Notes: a model not told the origin generated them from the sequence alone. 64,000 bases of DNA from Bifidobacterium sp. ESL0775 (GCF_029395475.1 NZ_CP113917.1:930001-994000), one strand, 5' to 3'; shown: positions 17,944 through 27,222, counted from the stretch's first letter. Numbers and translations are program-made.

Positions 17944-19200
17944 CTAGCGTGGTAACGAGTATGTTGTCATTTCGCCACAAGTGATGCTTTGCAATTCGCC
18001 TTTTTCTGTGAGGCCTTCAAGCGCGTTGGTGAGTTCTCCGGAATCGGTACCCAGCTCGGTTTGGATATCACGCAGGCTCATGGCCTCTTTCCGTTCCGAT
18101 AACAGGTGCTTGGTGATTTGCCCGAGCGTGTCAATTTCGAATTGATTCGTTTCCTTGCCGACCATCCATTGTTGCACTTGCGATCTGACGTTATCAGGCA
18201 GTGCTTCCAGTGTTTTCGAGTCTGGGTTGCTGTTCAGAAGCTGCCAGATTTTGCTGCCTGCGAAAACCACGGACGACAACGGGGTCGCGGCAAGCACCTT
18301 GCTTCCGACAAGCGCTTCTGCGGGGTTGGTGGTGAAGAGGTGCGGTCCGCCGAGCGGGAACGTATAGCGCTTGGCTTTGCCGGAACCAGTGTCAGGATTA
18401 TCGTTATCGGGGTTATCCGTTTCGTTTTTTGATTGGCCTCCATTCTCATCGCTGCCTTGAGACTCGGGCCACGCGGAATCGAGTACCGGCTTGGGCAGGA
18501 TCATCGCGACTGAGCCTGGTCCGACACGAAGTTGAGGGCTGGCGAGGCTTTGCGAATAGGCGTCAAGGATGCGTTGCACGCCGGTGCCGCAGTTCTCGCT
18601 CAGGCCCAAGGCTTCGAAGACATCCGCAAGCCAGGCGTTGCGCGATTCGCTGACCCCGTTCAACAGGTCGTTGACCTCAAAGCCGTCGACCAGACCGCCG
18701 GGGGAGACGATTTCGATGCTCGAAGTGAACAGGCTGATAAGAATAGGCCCGTTCTTTTCATAATCGCGATGAAGGACGGCGTTGACCAACGATTCGCGCA
18801 ACGCGGCCTCGGGCCACGCGTTTTCGGGATTGTGTCGGTTCAGGAACATCATCGTGGCGTCGATTTGGTTCAATACCGAGCCCGAAACGTTGTGCCGTTC
18901 GGTCAGATTCGCCTTGGTGTCGCCGTCGAAAACTGCGCATTTGATGAGGTAGGGGCATTGGTCGGAAAGCAACAAAGCGGCATTAGTGGCTTGTTTTTCG
19001 GCATCGAAAAGACGGAGTTTGGTAAGGTTTTCGTCCGACCATTCGAGTCCGGCCGAGGCAAACGCCGGTTTCGCGTATTCAAAGGTCAGGTTCTGGTTCG
19101 CGCTCAAACGGTGGTCAAAGGGAGGCGCGGCGGAAAACGGCCCGGCAATCTGCTGAGCATCGTCGCCAACTGTTTGGGGCGTTTCCTTGTCCGTGTCCAT
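17944..19200 (-). CDS. RecG C-terminal/Schlafen-like ATP-binding regulator
   Basis: 418-aa protein of the group annotated as ATP-binding or RecG-like transcriptional regulators. The HATPase_c_4 region is clear: ALRESLVNAVLHRDYEKNGPI, ISLFTSSIEIVSPGGL and LGLSENCGTGVQRI (about residues 130-210). The usual N-terminal AlbA_2 nucleic-acid-binding domain, with its E-F-K core, is not visible; the protein begins near the segment that normally follows it. A Gly/Asp/Asn-rich linker and a C-terminal winged-helix-like part (EIDTLGQITKHLLSER...LRDIQTELGTDSGELTNALEGL) complete it. No ribosome binding site precedes the ATG. The target is unknown. Confidence 0.75.
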   Translation of the reverse strand: MDTDKETPQTVGDDAQQIAGPFSAAPPFDHRLSANQNLTFEYAKPAFASAGLEWSDENLTKLRLFDAEKQATNAALLLSDQCPYLIKCAVFDGDTKANLTERHNVSGSVLNQIDATMMFLNRHNPENAWPEAALRESLVNAVLHRDYEKNGPILISLFTSSIEIVSPGGLVDGFEVNDLLNGVSESRNAWLADVFEALGLSENCGTGVQRILDAYSQSLASPQLRVGPGSVAMILPKPVLDSAWPESQGSDENGGQSKNETDNPDNDNPDTGSGKAKRYTFPLGGPHLFTTNPAEALVGSKVLAATPLSSVVFAGSKIWQLLNSNPDSKTLEALPDNVRSQVQQWMVGKETNQFEIDTLGQITKHLLSERKEAMSLRDIQTELGTDSGELTNALEGLTEKGELQSITCGEMTTYSLPR

Positions 19201-19428
19201 GACTTGAGTTTATCGTCACTTTGCGACACGGATTTAAGCTTTCCATTGCAATTCCGCCATATTTTGGCACTTATATGATTACTGTAGTGTTCATTCAGAT
19301 TCTCTTGATCATGTCAATTTTCATATCGACTGCCGATTATTATCAATCCGATATTTTCCAAATACCTAAGGGAAAACAGTGACTTTCGGCACGGGGCATG
19401 GTCTCTTGGAATATGTGACGATGAAAAT

Positions 19429-20211
19429 ATGAAAAACGAAGACTTTACAAGCTATACCACACAGACGTATCCCATACAACAACAAATCATAACGGCCAAG
19501 GAGGTTTTGCGGGCCGAAGGTCTGATCCGTGATTTCGGGTTCAGGCTGGGACCGATCGACCTGACGGTTCACGAAGGCGAGACGGTGGCGGTCATCGGGC
19601 CTTCGGGTTGCGGCAAGTCGTCACTGCTGCGTGCGATGGCCGGAATGGACAAGCCCACCCGAGGCACGGTGACGTTCGACGGCAAGGTGCTGGCCAAGCT
19701 CGGTGAGAAGAAACTGGCCCGACTGCGTGCCTCGCGCTTCGCGTTCATTTTCCAGGACTACATGCTGCTTGAGAACCTGACCATAGGGGAGAACGTGGCA
19801 TTGCCCGCCTCGATTCGTGGCGAGCGGATGGGTGACGACGAGATGTTGCGAGCCTTGGCATGCGTGGGTCTTTCTTACAAACCGCTGGACACGCCCGTCA
19901 CCAGCCTTTCCGGCGGGCAGCAGCAACGTGTCGCCATCGCCAGAGCGCTCGCCATCGGCGCCGATGTGCTGTTCGCTGACGAGCCGACCGGCAACCTCGA
20001 CCCGAAAGCGCGCGACGAGGTCATCGACACCATCCATGCCTCCATGCGTGCCGGGCTCAAAGCGGCTCTGATTGTCACTCATGACCCGGTGGTCGCCGCA
20101 TCGGCCGACCGTGTGGTGCTGATGGCTGATGGTCGGATCGTGCGCGAATACGGCAACGGGATTTCCGCCTCGCAGATTGAGGTTTTGCTGCTTGGAGGCC
20201 GTCATGAGTAA
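19429..20211 (+). CDS. ABC transporter ATP-binding protein (MacB/LolD type)
   Basis: ATPase subunit (260 aa) of an FtsX/MacB-type exporter. Walker A is GPSGCGKSS, the Q-loop is FIFQDYMLL, the signature is LSGGQQQR, Walker B is VLFADEPTGN, and the switch histidine is in IVTHDP. The ATG at 19429 has no good ribosome binding site. AAGGAGG at 19498-19504 sits only 2 nt before an in-frame TTG, so it is probably coding sequence. The gene overlaps its permease partner by 8 nt (ATG 20204 inside the last codons), so the two are translationally coupled. It is convergent with a two-component system at 22409-24582 that may control it, as in antimicrobial-peptide-sensing modules. Confidence 0.93.
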   Translation: MKNEDFTSYTTQTYPIQQQIITAKEVLRAEGLIRDFGFRLGPIDLTVHEGETVAVIGPSGCGKSSLLRAMAGMDKPTRGTVTFDGKVLAKLGEKKLARLRASRFAFIFQDYMLLENLTIGENVALPASIRGERMGDDEMLRALACVGLSYKPLDTPVTSLSGGQQQRVAIARALAIGADVLFADEPTGNLDPKARDEVIDTIHASMRAGLKAALIVTHDPVVAASADRVVLMADGRIVREYGNGISASQIEVLLLGGRHE

Positions 20212-22249
20212 GCCGGAAGCCGGGAAAGCGAAGAGTATGAGCGGTACGGGTGCTGCGGCTGGGCGGCATAATACCGCCGGCATGGGTAGCGCAGGCAGCA
20301 CAGGAAATGGGCTGCGAAACATCGTCAGGATGAGCGGCGTGCGTATCGTTTCCTCGCTTTGGAGAGGTAACAGGCGCTTGCAGTTGCTCAACGGTGCGGC
20401 AAACATGGCGGCGATGACTCTGATATTCGTGCTCGCGTGGGCGGTGAACTCGGTTCCCAGTGTGGCCGGTGATTTGGGGACATTTCTGGTCTTCATGGTT
20501 GTTGCCGCAGTGCTGATTGACAAGACGACCACCGACCATGCCTTCATTGCCAAGTGGAGTGATCTGATGCGTCTGCGGATGATGGGTGCCACTCCGCGTT
20601 GGCTGATTCGGGCGATGATCGGTGTGCAGCTGCCCGTCGCTTTCGTCTCGGCGCTTGGCGCGTGCGTACTCGGTGTGCCGGGCAACGCATTGTTCTACTT
20701 CTTCTTCAGACTCATCGGCACGGATGCGGTTAAGCGCACCGGTTCTGGATTCTTCAATGCGGTTTGGCAGACCGTCCTGATTTCCTTGGTTTGCGCGATG
20801 GTTTCCGCTTACTTTTCCGGCAGGAAGGTCGGCAAATCGCGACTGGTGCTTTCTGCCGTCCCGGAGCGCGCGACGAGGCGGAGTGTATATACCCGGTTTT
20901 CCAACATTGTCCGCAACCTCATTACCGTGGCCATGTTCGTCGTCGGTATCGGCTGGGGTATCGTCTCTTCACGCTCCAACAGCGATGCGGCGCAGGTGGG
21001 CAACGGTGTGATGCCGCTCTTGGTCTGTTGGGGTATTGCCCGGCTGGCCAAACCGATGCTGCGTGCTATTGGCGGTGGTATCAGCAGGTGGATGCGGGGT
21101 CGTTCGTGGGCGGACATTGCGTTGCGTGACGTGACAGCGCTCAAATCCGTGTCTATTTTCAGCATCACCGTCGTTGCTGTGGCCGTATTTGTGTTTTTCT
21201 ATGGGATGCAGACCTTCCAGGACCACGCCGCCAACACCTCGTTGCACGCGATTTTCGATGGTACATCGGTGATGGAGACCAGACAGGCAGGGAAAGCAGG
21301 CACGAGGAATCTGCGTGCATTGGCGAGAGAAGCCGATCCTCGCGCATTGGTGCTGGCGCCGACCACGCAGGTGAGGTACCTATACTCCGATACGGGTGGC
21401 TGTGATAAGCAGATGAAAGAGGATCTGACCGGAGGCTTCCCGTTGGGTGAAGGCCTCTCTTCGGTGATCGATAGCGGCTCGCTCTCGGATTTCATACCGG
21501 TCGGCGCGAGGCAAGGCGACGTGGATGCTCGCAATGGCGTGGTATCGGCGGGTGAAAGCAAAATCGGCCAACCCGTCTGCATAGCGGGGGCGGACGGTCA
21601 CTGGCATCGCAGCAAAGTGACTTCTATCATACGAATGGGCGGTGGGATGACCGGCAATCTCTATGTACCCCGTTCGCTTAACCCAGCGGAAAACCAGCAT
21701 GGCCACCGTATGGCGATCATTCACCACGACCGTACGGTCCGGGCCCATGGGTTGGTCTCAGATACAGGCAGTCGTTCCGTAAGCGTTTCGAGCACTGGAG
21801 ATGTCATTGATCGGCTGCCGTTCGGTGCGGTGTCCCAGCGTGAGTTCGCGGGTGGCAACCGCGTCGGCGTTTATTTCTTCGTCTACCCGATTCTGCTCAT
21901 CTCGGTGGTGGGTCTGGTCTCCGTGGTCGCCAATGATGCTGAATCGCGCCGCCGCGAGGCCAGAGCTGCATGGATGATTGGCATGAGCGGACGGCAATGG
22001 GCTATGTCCGGTTGCATTCGTACGGGTATCGAGGTCGGCACGGCAGGGCTGCTCTCGATGGTGGCTGTCGTCATTTCCGTCAATCTTACGGAGCAGCCAA
22101 GGCTCTCTGAGTATTGGCATGCGGCGCGGGTCTATGTGCCATGGCCTCAGCTGGGGATGATGGCGCTCGCATTGCTGATTGTTATCGGCTGTGGTGGGCT
22201 GCTTTACCGTTCGGTTTATCGCGGCGTTGTCCGGAACGGCGGTCGATGA
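20204..22249 (+). CDS. FtsX-like ABC transporter permease
   Basis: Permease partner (681 aa) of the preceding ATPase. A Gly/Ser/Ala-rich cytoplasmic head (about 40 residues) is followed by paired FtsX-like membrane domains, with helices near TLIFVLAWAV, FLVFMVVAAVLI, MIGVQLPVAFVSALG, FFYGM, FFVYPILLISVVGLVSVV and LLSMVAVVISV. A large extracellular loop separates the two halves (about residues 350-560). GGAGG 5 nt before ATG 20204 defines the start. The architecture is closest to FtsX/BceB-like exporters that handle peptides or lipids, but no substrate can be assigned. Confidence 0.88.
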   Translation: MSKPEAGKAKSMSGTGAAAGRHNTAGMGSAGSTGNGLRNIVRMSGVRIVSSLWRGNRRLQLLNGAANMAAMTLIFVLAWAVNSVPSVAGDLGTFLVFMVVAAVLIDKTTTDHAFIAKWSDLMRLRMMGATPRWLIRAMIGVQLPVAFVSALGACVLGVPGNALFYFFFRLIGTDAVKRTGSGFFNAVWQTVLISLVCAMVSAYFSGRKVGKSRLVLSAVPERATRRSVYTRFSNIVRNLITVAMFVVGIGWGIVSSRSNSDAAQVGNGVMPLLVCWGIARLAKPMLRAIGGGISRWMRGRSWADIALRDVTALKSVSIFSITVVAVAVFVFFYGMQTFQDHAANTSLHAIFDGTSVMETRQAGKAGTRNLRALAREADPRALVLAPTTQVRYLYSDTGGCDKQMKEDLTGGFPLGEGLSSVIDSGSLSDFIPVGARQGDVDARNGVVSAGESKIGQPVCIAGADGHWHRSKVTSIIRMGGGMTGNLYVPRSLNPAENQHGHRMAIIHHDRTVRAHGLVSDTGSRSVSVSSTGDVIDRLPFGAVSQREFAGGNRVGVYFFVYPILLISVVGLVSVVANDAESRRREARAAWMIGMSGRQWAMSGCIRTGIEVGTAGLLSMVAVVISVNLTEQPRLSEYWHAARVYVPWPQLGMMALALLIVIGCGGLLYRSVYRGVVRNGGR

Positions 22250-22396
22250 TTGTCAATCTGTACCGTTCGTTGCCCAATAGGATAATTTTTGACCGGCGAA
22301 TAGCCTTATGCAGCCTCGCCAGTCTGTTCTTCGCTCAAATAAGCATTCCGACAACTTCGCGTGATGGATGGTTGTGTCCGGGCCAATGGAGATATC

Positions 22397-22416
22397 TGGA
22401 CTGTAGGTTCAGTCCA
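22397..22416 (-). terminator. Hairpin at the end of the two-component operon
   Basis: TGGACTG (22397-22403) and CAGTCCA (22410-22416) form a perfect 7-bp stem spanning the response-regulator stop codon. No T-run follows, so termination is only possible, not shown. Confidence 0.35.
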
Positions 22417-23299
22417 ATGTGCCACCGAGCATGGCGGTCAGCTCGGTGCGGTTGCGGACGTTGAGGCTGGCGAAGATGTGGCTGGCGTGATTCTTCACCG
22501 TTCCGGGGGAGAGGAACAGTTTGTCTGCGATTTCCGAATTGGTGCGGCCTTGGGCGATCAGCAAGGCGATTTGCTGGTTTCTTGGTGTCAGCTCGGCAAG
22601 TAGCGCACGGGTCTCCGAACTGGCTTGAGAGATATCCGCATCATTGCCTACAGCCATATAGGAGTTATCGTTGACTACTCTATTTTCGTCAATGTTCCTG
22701 CCGGATATAGATTCGTGAGAGGTCTCGGCAGGGTGAATATCAAACTTCCTTGCGGTTCTTTCGTCCGTGGATTGTTCGTCGAAGTTTGCCGAGAGAGCTG
22801 CACGCTCATCGTTTCGGTCGTCGTGATTGCCGGATTGCGAGATGAGACGCATGGCATGTGCGGTGGCGCTGGCACCGATGACATGGCCTCCTTTGGCAGC
22901 ACAATGGATGGCATTGGCGAGATCTGCTGTGGAGATGTCTTTGAGCAGATAGCCAACCGCGCCGGCTTTTAAGGAATTAATCAGATTGTCGTCCTCATCG
23001 AACGCGGTGAGCAGAATGCATTTGATGTCGGGATATTTGTCATGCAATTGAGCAATCAGCTCGGGTCCGTCCATCTGCGGCATGTGTGCGTCGACCAGCG
23101 CGACATCGATCGAATGGAGTGTGCTGTCAGGCAGTTGAAGCACCGCTTGACCGCTTTGTGATTGTGCAACTACTTCTATGCCAGGCATATAGGTGACGAG
23201 TTCGGTAAGTCCTGTGAGGATGAGTTCCTGATCGTCCACGATAAGGAGGTGGATGGGTTGATTGGAAGTGGTTGCTGCAGATTCGACGGCATCGCTCAT
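22409..23299 (-). CDS. NarL/LuxR-family response regulator with extended linker
   Basis: REC domain (about 16-135): acidic pocket VDDQ, phosphoacceptor D70 in VALVDAHMPQMDG, and a conserved lysine in YLLKDI. The LuxR-type HTH (about 235-292) has TPRNQQIALLIAQGRTNSEIADKL and SPGTVKNHASHIF. The linker between them (about 154-232) is some 80 residues, Asp/Asn/Glu/Ser-rich and low-complexity, giving 296 aa against the 200-230 usual for the family. The kinase gene overlaps its start by 4 nt (ATGA). It likely binds DNA upstream of the convergent ABC genes or its own operon; this is inferred from position only. Confidence 0.93.
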   Translation of the reverse strand: MSDAVESAATTSNQPIHLLIVDDQELILTGLTELVTYMPGIEVVAQSQSGQAVLQLPDSTLHSIDVALVDAHMPQMDGPELIAQLHDKYPDIKCILLTAFDEDDNLINSLKAGAVGYLLKDISTADLANAIHCAAKGGHVIGASATAHAMRLISQSGNHDDRNDERAALSANFDEQSTDERTARKFDIHPAETSHESISGRNIDENRVVNDNSYMAVGNDADISQASSETRALLAELTPRNQQIALLIAQGRTNSEIADKLFLSPGTVKNHASHIFASLNVRNRTELTAMLGGTLD

Positions 23300-24582
23300 G
23301 ACTCGTCCGCTCCTTTCGTGGGTGTCGTTGCCTTATTTTCTCTGGTTTTCTTGGAAGTATGATTTGCGGTATCCAAATTCGATGATCGTGATGGCTCGGC
23401 CGGTTCCGTCCCGCTTGGTTTCGGAATAGTCACCGTGATACTGGCCCCACCAAGCGATTGCGATTCCCCTAACATGAGATTTCCGCCGATCTGTTCCATG
23501 CGCTGGCGCAACGACGCAAGACCAAAGCCGTGATCGATGTCGTCCGCATCGATACCCGGCCCGTCGTCCTCGACCCGCAACGTCGTCTCGTGGCCGCCGA
23601 CGGCGATGGCGAGCCGTACTTTGGTGGCATGGGCGTGGCGCACGGCATTGGTCAGAGTTTCCTGCAAGGCGCGGAACAACAGCGTCTGTTCTTCGCTTCC
23701 CAGCAAACTGACCTCTCCGGTGATGTCGGTCTGCATCTCAAGTCCGGCTTGGCCAAACGAGCGTGCCATCGCGTCGATCGACTCATTGGTGAGCGTTTGA
23801 CCGAACGCCGCCGGATCCAGAGCGCGTGCCATCTGACGGACTTCCGACAAGGCGCCTTCGGCGATGTCGTCTGCCCTGGTGATGGGTTTGCTGATGGCTG
23901 CCCGTTCCGCTTCGGTCAGGCTGGTGGCGGCGAGTGTTGCATTGGCCGCGGATTCATGAGCATAGTGTATTGTCGTAAGTTGTTGACCCAGGGAATCGTG
24001 CATTTCACTGGCCATTCGTGCCCGTTCGCGCGAAAGGGTCAGCGATTCAATCTGCTGTATATTGTCTTGGAGTTGCTCGTTCGCCCGTTGCAGTTTCTCC
24101 GATTGTACGGTGTAGACCATGAAGAGGATGCCGGCGAACAGGATGTAGCTTGATGTGGCGATGAAATCAGGGGTATGCAGACTGTGCAGATTATTAAGTA
24201 TCGGCGAAAGTATCCACATGGCAACCGCGGAAATCACGATGGCGGTGTACCCGAATGTGGCATTGAACAGTATTGATGCTTCGGTTATGACGATATAGGT
24301 TAGCAGTTGCCCGCCGTGGCGCAGATACGGTGCCGACCAGATGCAGACCGCTATCAGCATCAGCGCCGCCGCACGTTGCCAGAACAGTTTTGGCGCCTTG
24401 AGCATGGCAACATAGAGCAGCAGAATAAGTATCGGCTGCAGAATCATGAGTACGAATCGGCCCATATACGCCGACTCGGGAATCAGAAAAACGAATCCCA
24501 AAGCGAAGATTAGCGCGGAATATTTTGGAAACCGGCGTTTGGGTGCCTGCCAGTCGATGCTTATTGTTGAAGATTTCGTCAT
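23296..24582 (-). CDS. NarL-type sensor histidine kinase
   Basis: Membrane sensor kinase (428 aa). The N-terminal half has five or six closely spaced hydrophobic helices (about 22-158) with almost no extracellular loop, typical of intramembrane-sensing DesK/LiaS-like kinases. A short coiled coil (SEKLQRANEQLQDNIQQIESL) leads to the HisKA_3 box with H195 in RARMASEMHDSLGQQL. The HATPase N-box is ETLTNAVRHAHA and the G-boxes are DDGPGI and HGFGLASLRQRM. A Pro/Ser/Thr tail of about 45 residues ends the protein. It is transcribed first, overlapping the response regulator by 4 nt. No obvious ribosome binding site precedes its ATG. Confidence 0.93.
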   Translation of the reverse strand: MTKSSTISIDWQAPKRRFPKYSALIFALGFVFLIPESAYMGRFVLMILQPILILLLYVAMLKAPKLFWQRAAALMLIAVCIWSAPYLRHGGQLLTYIVITEASILFNATFGYTAIVISAVAMWILSPILNNLHSLHTPDFIATSSYILFAGILFMVYTVQSEKLQRANEQLQDNIQQIESLTLSRERARMASEMHDSLGQQLTTIHYAHESAANATLAATSLTEAERAAISKPITRADDIAEGALSEVRQMARALDPAAFGQTLTNESIDAMARSFGQAGLEMQTDITGEVSLLGSEEQTLLFRALQETLTNAVRHAHATKVRLAIAVGGHETTLRVEDDGPGIDADDIDHGFGLASLRQRMEQIGGNLMLGESQSLGGASITVTIPKPSGTEPAEPSRSSNLDTANHTSKKTRENKATTPTKGADES

Positions 24583-24651
24583 TGAGGTGTCTTTGTCGTA
24601 TCGTACCGTTCGGTTTCTTCGGCGGGGGTTGCTTCCCGTCTCCAGACCAAG

Positions 24652-24725
24652 TGACCCCGGCGAGATTCGAACTCGCGACCTACAGATTAGAAGTCAGTTG
24701 CTCTATCCAACTGAGCTACGGGGCC
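24652..24725 (-). tRNA. tRNA-Arg (anticodon TCT)
   Basis: 74-nt cloverleaf on the minus strand: acceptor GGCCCCG/CGGGGTC, D-arm GCTCAGTTGGATAGAGC, anticodon loop CTTCTAA, T-arm with TTCGAATC, discriminator A. One T-T mismatch occurs in the anticodon stem (ACTGA/TCTGT). CCA is not encoded. It lies between the sensor kinase and gldA. Confidence 0.97.
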
Positions 24726-24853
24726 GAACAACAATCCTTTATTGTATCAGCACTCCTGACGCAAGAATGGCATGAACGCCGCCATATCGAGCTTCGACGA
24801 CGTTCATGCCATTCACGCGGTCACGCCAGCAGACCGCCTTATCGGTTGCCGGT

Positions 24854-25957
24854 TCAGTAGACCGAGGCCACTTCGGTGGCGGTGCGCAGCGCGATCGCCA
24901 CGTCCTCGGGCGTCACTTCGAACGGCATGTTGGACATCGTGTCGTCCTTGCTGCAGGCGAGCTCGCCGACCTTCAAGAGGTCCTCGTCACTCGCATCCTC
25001 GACGCCGATCTCAGCAAGGGTGGTAGGCAGGCCGACCTTGCGGAAGAAGCCGTAAGCCTCGCGCAGATCCGCTTCGGGACGGTCCTCAAGCACGAACTGG
25101 GTGAGCGTGCCGTACGCCACCTTCTCGCCGTGCAGGTACTTGTGGGTGCCGGGCAGCACGGTCAGTGCGTCGTGGATGGCATGCGCCGCGGCGAGTCCGC
25201 TGGATTCGAAGCCGAGGCCGCTCAGGAGGGTGTTGGCTTCGATCACGTTCTCGACCGCCGGGCTGCACAGGCCCTGACGCACCGCTGCGACGGCCTTGGG
25301 GCCATCGGCGATGAGCAGGTCATGGCAGAGCTTGGCCAGCGCGATGGCCGCGTTGGTGGAATGGCCGCCGGTCATGGTGATTGCGTTCGACTGCTTGCAG
25401 GCCAGGGCCTCGAAGTAGGTCGCGTAGGCGTCGCCAAGGCCGGAGATCAGGAAGCGAACCGGGGCCTTCGAGATGATGGTGGTGTCCATGATGACCATGT
25501 CCGGGTTCTTGGGCAGGGGCAGGTAGTGGTCGAATTCACCGCCGTCGGTGTAGACCACGGACAGACGCGAGCACGGGGCGTCGGAGGATGCCGCGGTTGG
25601 GGAGATGATCACCGGACGCTTGCCGAAGTGCGCGACGGCCTTCGAGGTGTCGAGCGTCTTGCCGCCGCCGATGCCGATGACGGCGTCGTTTTCACCGAGC
25701 GCCGCGACATGCTTGTTGATTTCGTTGTCGGAGCATTCGCCGCCGAAGACGACAAGCTGGTACGGGGTGTTGCTGCTTTCGAAGCTGGAGACGATTTGGT
25801 CATGATAGGTCTTCTCGATGAACGGGTCGACGATGATGTAGGCGCCTTTGCTGCCGAGAGTGCGGTACTGGTCCGCGAGCTCGTTGATGGCGTTGGGTTC
25901 CTGGATATAGCTTCCGGGTGAGCACAGAATTTTCTTCAAGGTGTCCTTCTTTGACAT
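24854..25957 (-). CDS. gldA: Glycerol dehydrogenase
   Basis: Iron-type alcohol dehydrogenase family member (367 aa) that oxidises glycerol to dihydroxyacetone with NAD+, or works in reverse as a redox sink. The dinucleotide motif GIGGGKTLDTSKA, the metal-ligand aspartate in ISGLGDAYATYFEA, and the two histidine segments (AAAHAIHDAL, HKYLHGEKVAYGT) are all visible. No Shine-Dalgarno lies before ATG 25957. Just upstream are a TATAAT -10 (25995-26000, minus strand) and a palindrome at 25971-25986 overlapping the likely transcription start. This arrangement points to repression by a Rex- or CRP/FNR-like factor. Confidence 0.96.
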   Translation of the reverse strand: MSKKDTLKKILCSPGSYIQEPNAINELADQYRTLGSKGAYIIVDPFIEKTYHDQIVSSFESSNTPYQLVVFGGECSDNEINKHVAALGENDAVIGIGGGKTLDTSKAVAHFGKRPVIISPTAASSDAPCSRLSVVYTDGGEFDHYLPLPKNPDMVIMDTTIISKAPVRFLISGLGDAYATYFEALACKQSNAITMTGGHSTNAAIALAKLCHDLLIADGPKAVAAVRQGLCSPAVENVIEANTLLSGLGFESSGLAAAHAIHDALTVLPGTHKYLHGEKVAYGTLTQFVLEDRPEADLREAYGFFRKVGLPTTLAEIGVEDASDEDLLKVGELACSKDDTMSNMPFEVTPEDVAIALRTATEVASVY

Positions 25958-25970
25958 TGGTAAACAAAAA

Positions 25971-25986
25971 CGTGACGTAAGTCACA
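25971..25986. promoter_or_regulatory. Palindromic operator candidate in the gldA promoter
   Basis: CGTGACGTAAGTCACA reads as GTGA-N6-TCAC with five-base arms (GTGAC/GTCAC), the layout of CRP/GlxR and Rex sites. It falls just downstream of the gldA -10 (TATAAT at 25995-26000, minus strand), where a bound protein would block transcription. A related site lies upstream of focA (62571-62586). Confidence 0.5.
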
Positions 25987-26190
25987 TCACCATTATTATA
26001 TTGGATATAGCCGTAGTACATGCCGATATGATGAGAGCGTTAACATTTCGCTGTTACGACGGTTCCGCCAGAATATCCGCAGGACAAGCCTTTAGGATAC
26101 AGTGAAATCATTAAGACCGAACTTTGCCGATAATCCATTGATGGCAGGAGCCGTATGGTGTGATCGGCAATCACGAGGAATGGGATGTAA

Positions 26191-26499
26191 ATGGCGACGA
26201 GATTGAACAAACGACAGGTCAAGCAGCTCAAGGCGCTGGCGAGCAAGATCTCGCCGATGCTGTGGATTGGCAAGAACGGGGTCACCGATGCCGCTGTGAA
26301 GCAGGCTTCGGAGACGCTCGAATCGCACGAGCTACTGAAAGGCGTGGTGCAGGACGGCTGCCCGGTCGATGAGCAGGAGGTCGGGGAGACCCTTGCCGGC
26401 CAGATCGGCGCGCAGCTGGTGCAGGTCATCGGCCATCGTTTCGTGCTGTACCGGCCTTCGAAGAAGCCCGGAATCACCAAGATTGAACTCGTCCACTGA
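26191..26499 (+). CDS. yhbY: YhbY/CRS1-family RNA-binding protein
   Basis: Small CRM-domain protein (102 aa) associated with ribosome assembly. The family pattern is complete: LNKRQVKQLKALASKISPML, WIGKNGVTDAAVKQASETLESHELLKG with the conserved GKNG loop, and a terminal VQVIGHRFVLYRPSKK. The start has GGGATG/GAGGAA upstream. A clear terminator follows at 26589-26620. It is isolated between gldA and purE with no obvious operon partner. Confidence 0.93.
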   Translation: MATRLNKRQVKQLKALASKISPMLWIGKNGVTDAAVKQASETLESHELLKGVVQDGCPVDEQEVGETLAGQIGAQLVQVIGHRFVLYRPSKKPGITKIELVH

Positions 26500-26588
26500 C
26501 GTCATCCTCTGATCTGGTGCTGGTAATCTGGACAATGTTCAGAGTCCGTTTGCCGGCGCTGGCGCGAACAAAACGATAGTTATCATTC

Positions 26589-26620
26589 AATGCCATCGGT
26601 ATATGCCGGTGGCATTTTTG
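26589..26620 (+). terminator. Rho-independent terminator after yhbY
   Basis: AATGCCAtCGG pairs with CCGgTGGCATT across a TATATG loop, then TTTTT. It separates yhbY from the purE promoter region. Confidence 0.8.
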
Positions 26621-26724
26621 GTGAAACCGTACGTTTTACAGGGAATTGAACAGGCGCATTTTCTCGTTCCCGCCGCGTAAAGTGGGAGCCGGCTCTGGTT
26701 TCCCAACGATACTTCGGAGGTATC

Positions 26725-27222
26725 ATGGCAGCTCACGCACCACAAGTAGCAGTTATTATGGGTTCGGCAAGCGATTGGGAGACGATGCGTCACGCTTGCG
26801 ACACCCTCGACCAGTTCAATGTCTCCTATTCAAAACAAGTCATTTCCGCCCACCGCACGCCAGAATTGATGGCGGATTTTGCGCACAACGCCCGCAAGAA
26901 CGGCATCAAGGTCATCATCGCGGGAGCCGGGGGAGCCGCGCATCTTCCCGGCATGGTCGCCGCGCAGACCACCCTGCCGGTTATCGGCGTACCGGTGAAG
27001 TCGCATGCGCTTTCCGGCGTTGATTCCCTGCTTTCCATCGTCCAGATGCCCGGTGGCATCCCTGTGGCGACCACGGCCATTGGCAATTCCGGCGCGCAGA
27101 ACGCCGGCCTGTTGGCGGTCAGCATTTTGAGCGTTTCCGACGATTCCTTGGCACAGGCGCTCGCGGATTACCGTGAAGGCCTCAAGAAGAAGGTGGAGGA
27201 ATCCAATGCCCAGCTTGTCTGA
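26725..27222 (+). CDS. purE: N5-carboxyaminoimidazole ribonucleotide mutase
   Basis: Class I PurE (165 aa) that converts N5-CAIR, made by PurK, to CAIR in purine synthesis. Conserved blocks are visible: [23 protein letters not shown] with the catalytic histidine, [16 protein letters not shown] and [26 protein letters not shown] before ATG 26725 is a good ribosome binding site. It overlaps purK by 17 nt, so the pair is co-translated. The remaining pathway genes of this window lie 17 kb away on the opposite strand. Confidence 0.98.
   Translation: MAAHAPQVAVIMGSASDWETMRHACDTLDQFNVSYSKQVISAHRTPELMADFAHNARKNGIKVIIAGAGGAAHLPGMVAAQTTLPVIGVPVKSHALSGVDSLLSIVQMPGGIPVATTAIGNSGAQNAGLLAVSILSVSDDSLAQALADYREGLKKKVEESNAQLV

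Noticed and set aside
19498-19509. AAGGAGG followed by TTG as start of the ABC ATPase
   Set aside because: Spacing of 2 nt is too short for efficient initiation; kept only as a note.
24806-25921. 371-codon frame opposite gldA
   Set aside because: gldA is certain; this frame has no conserved features.
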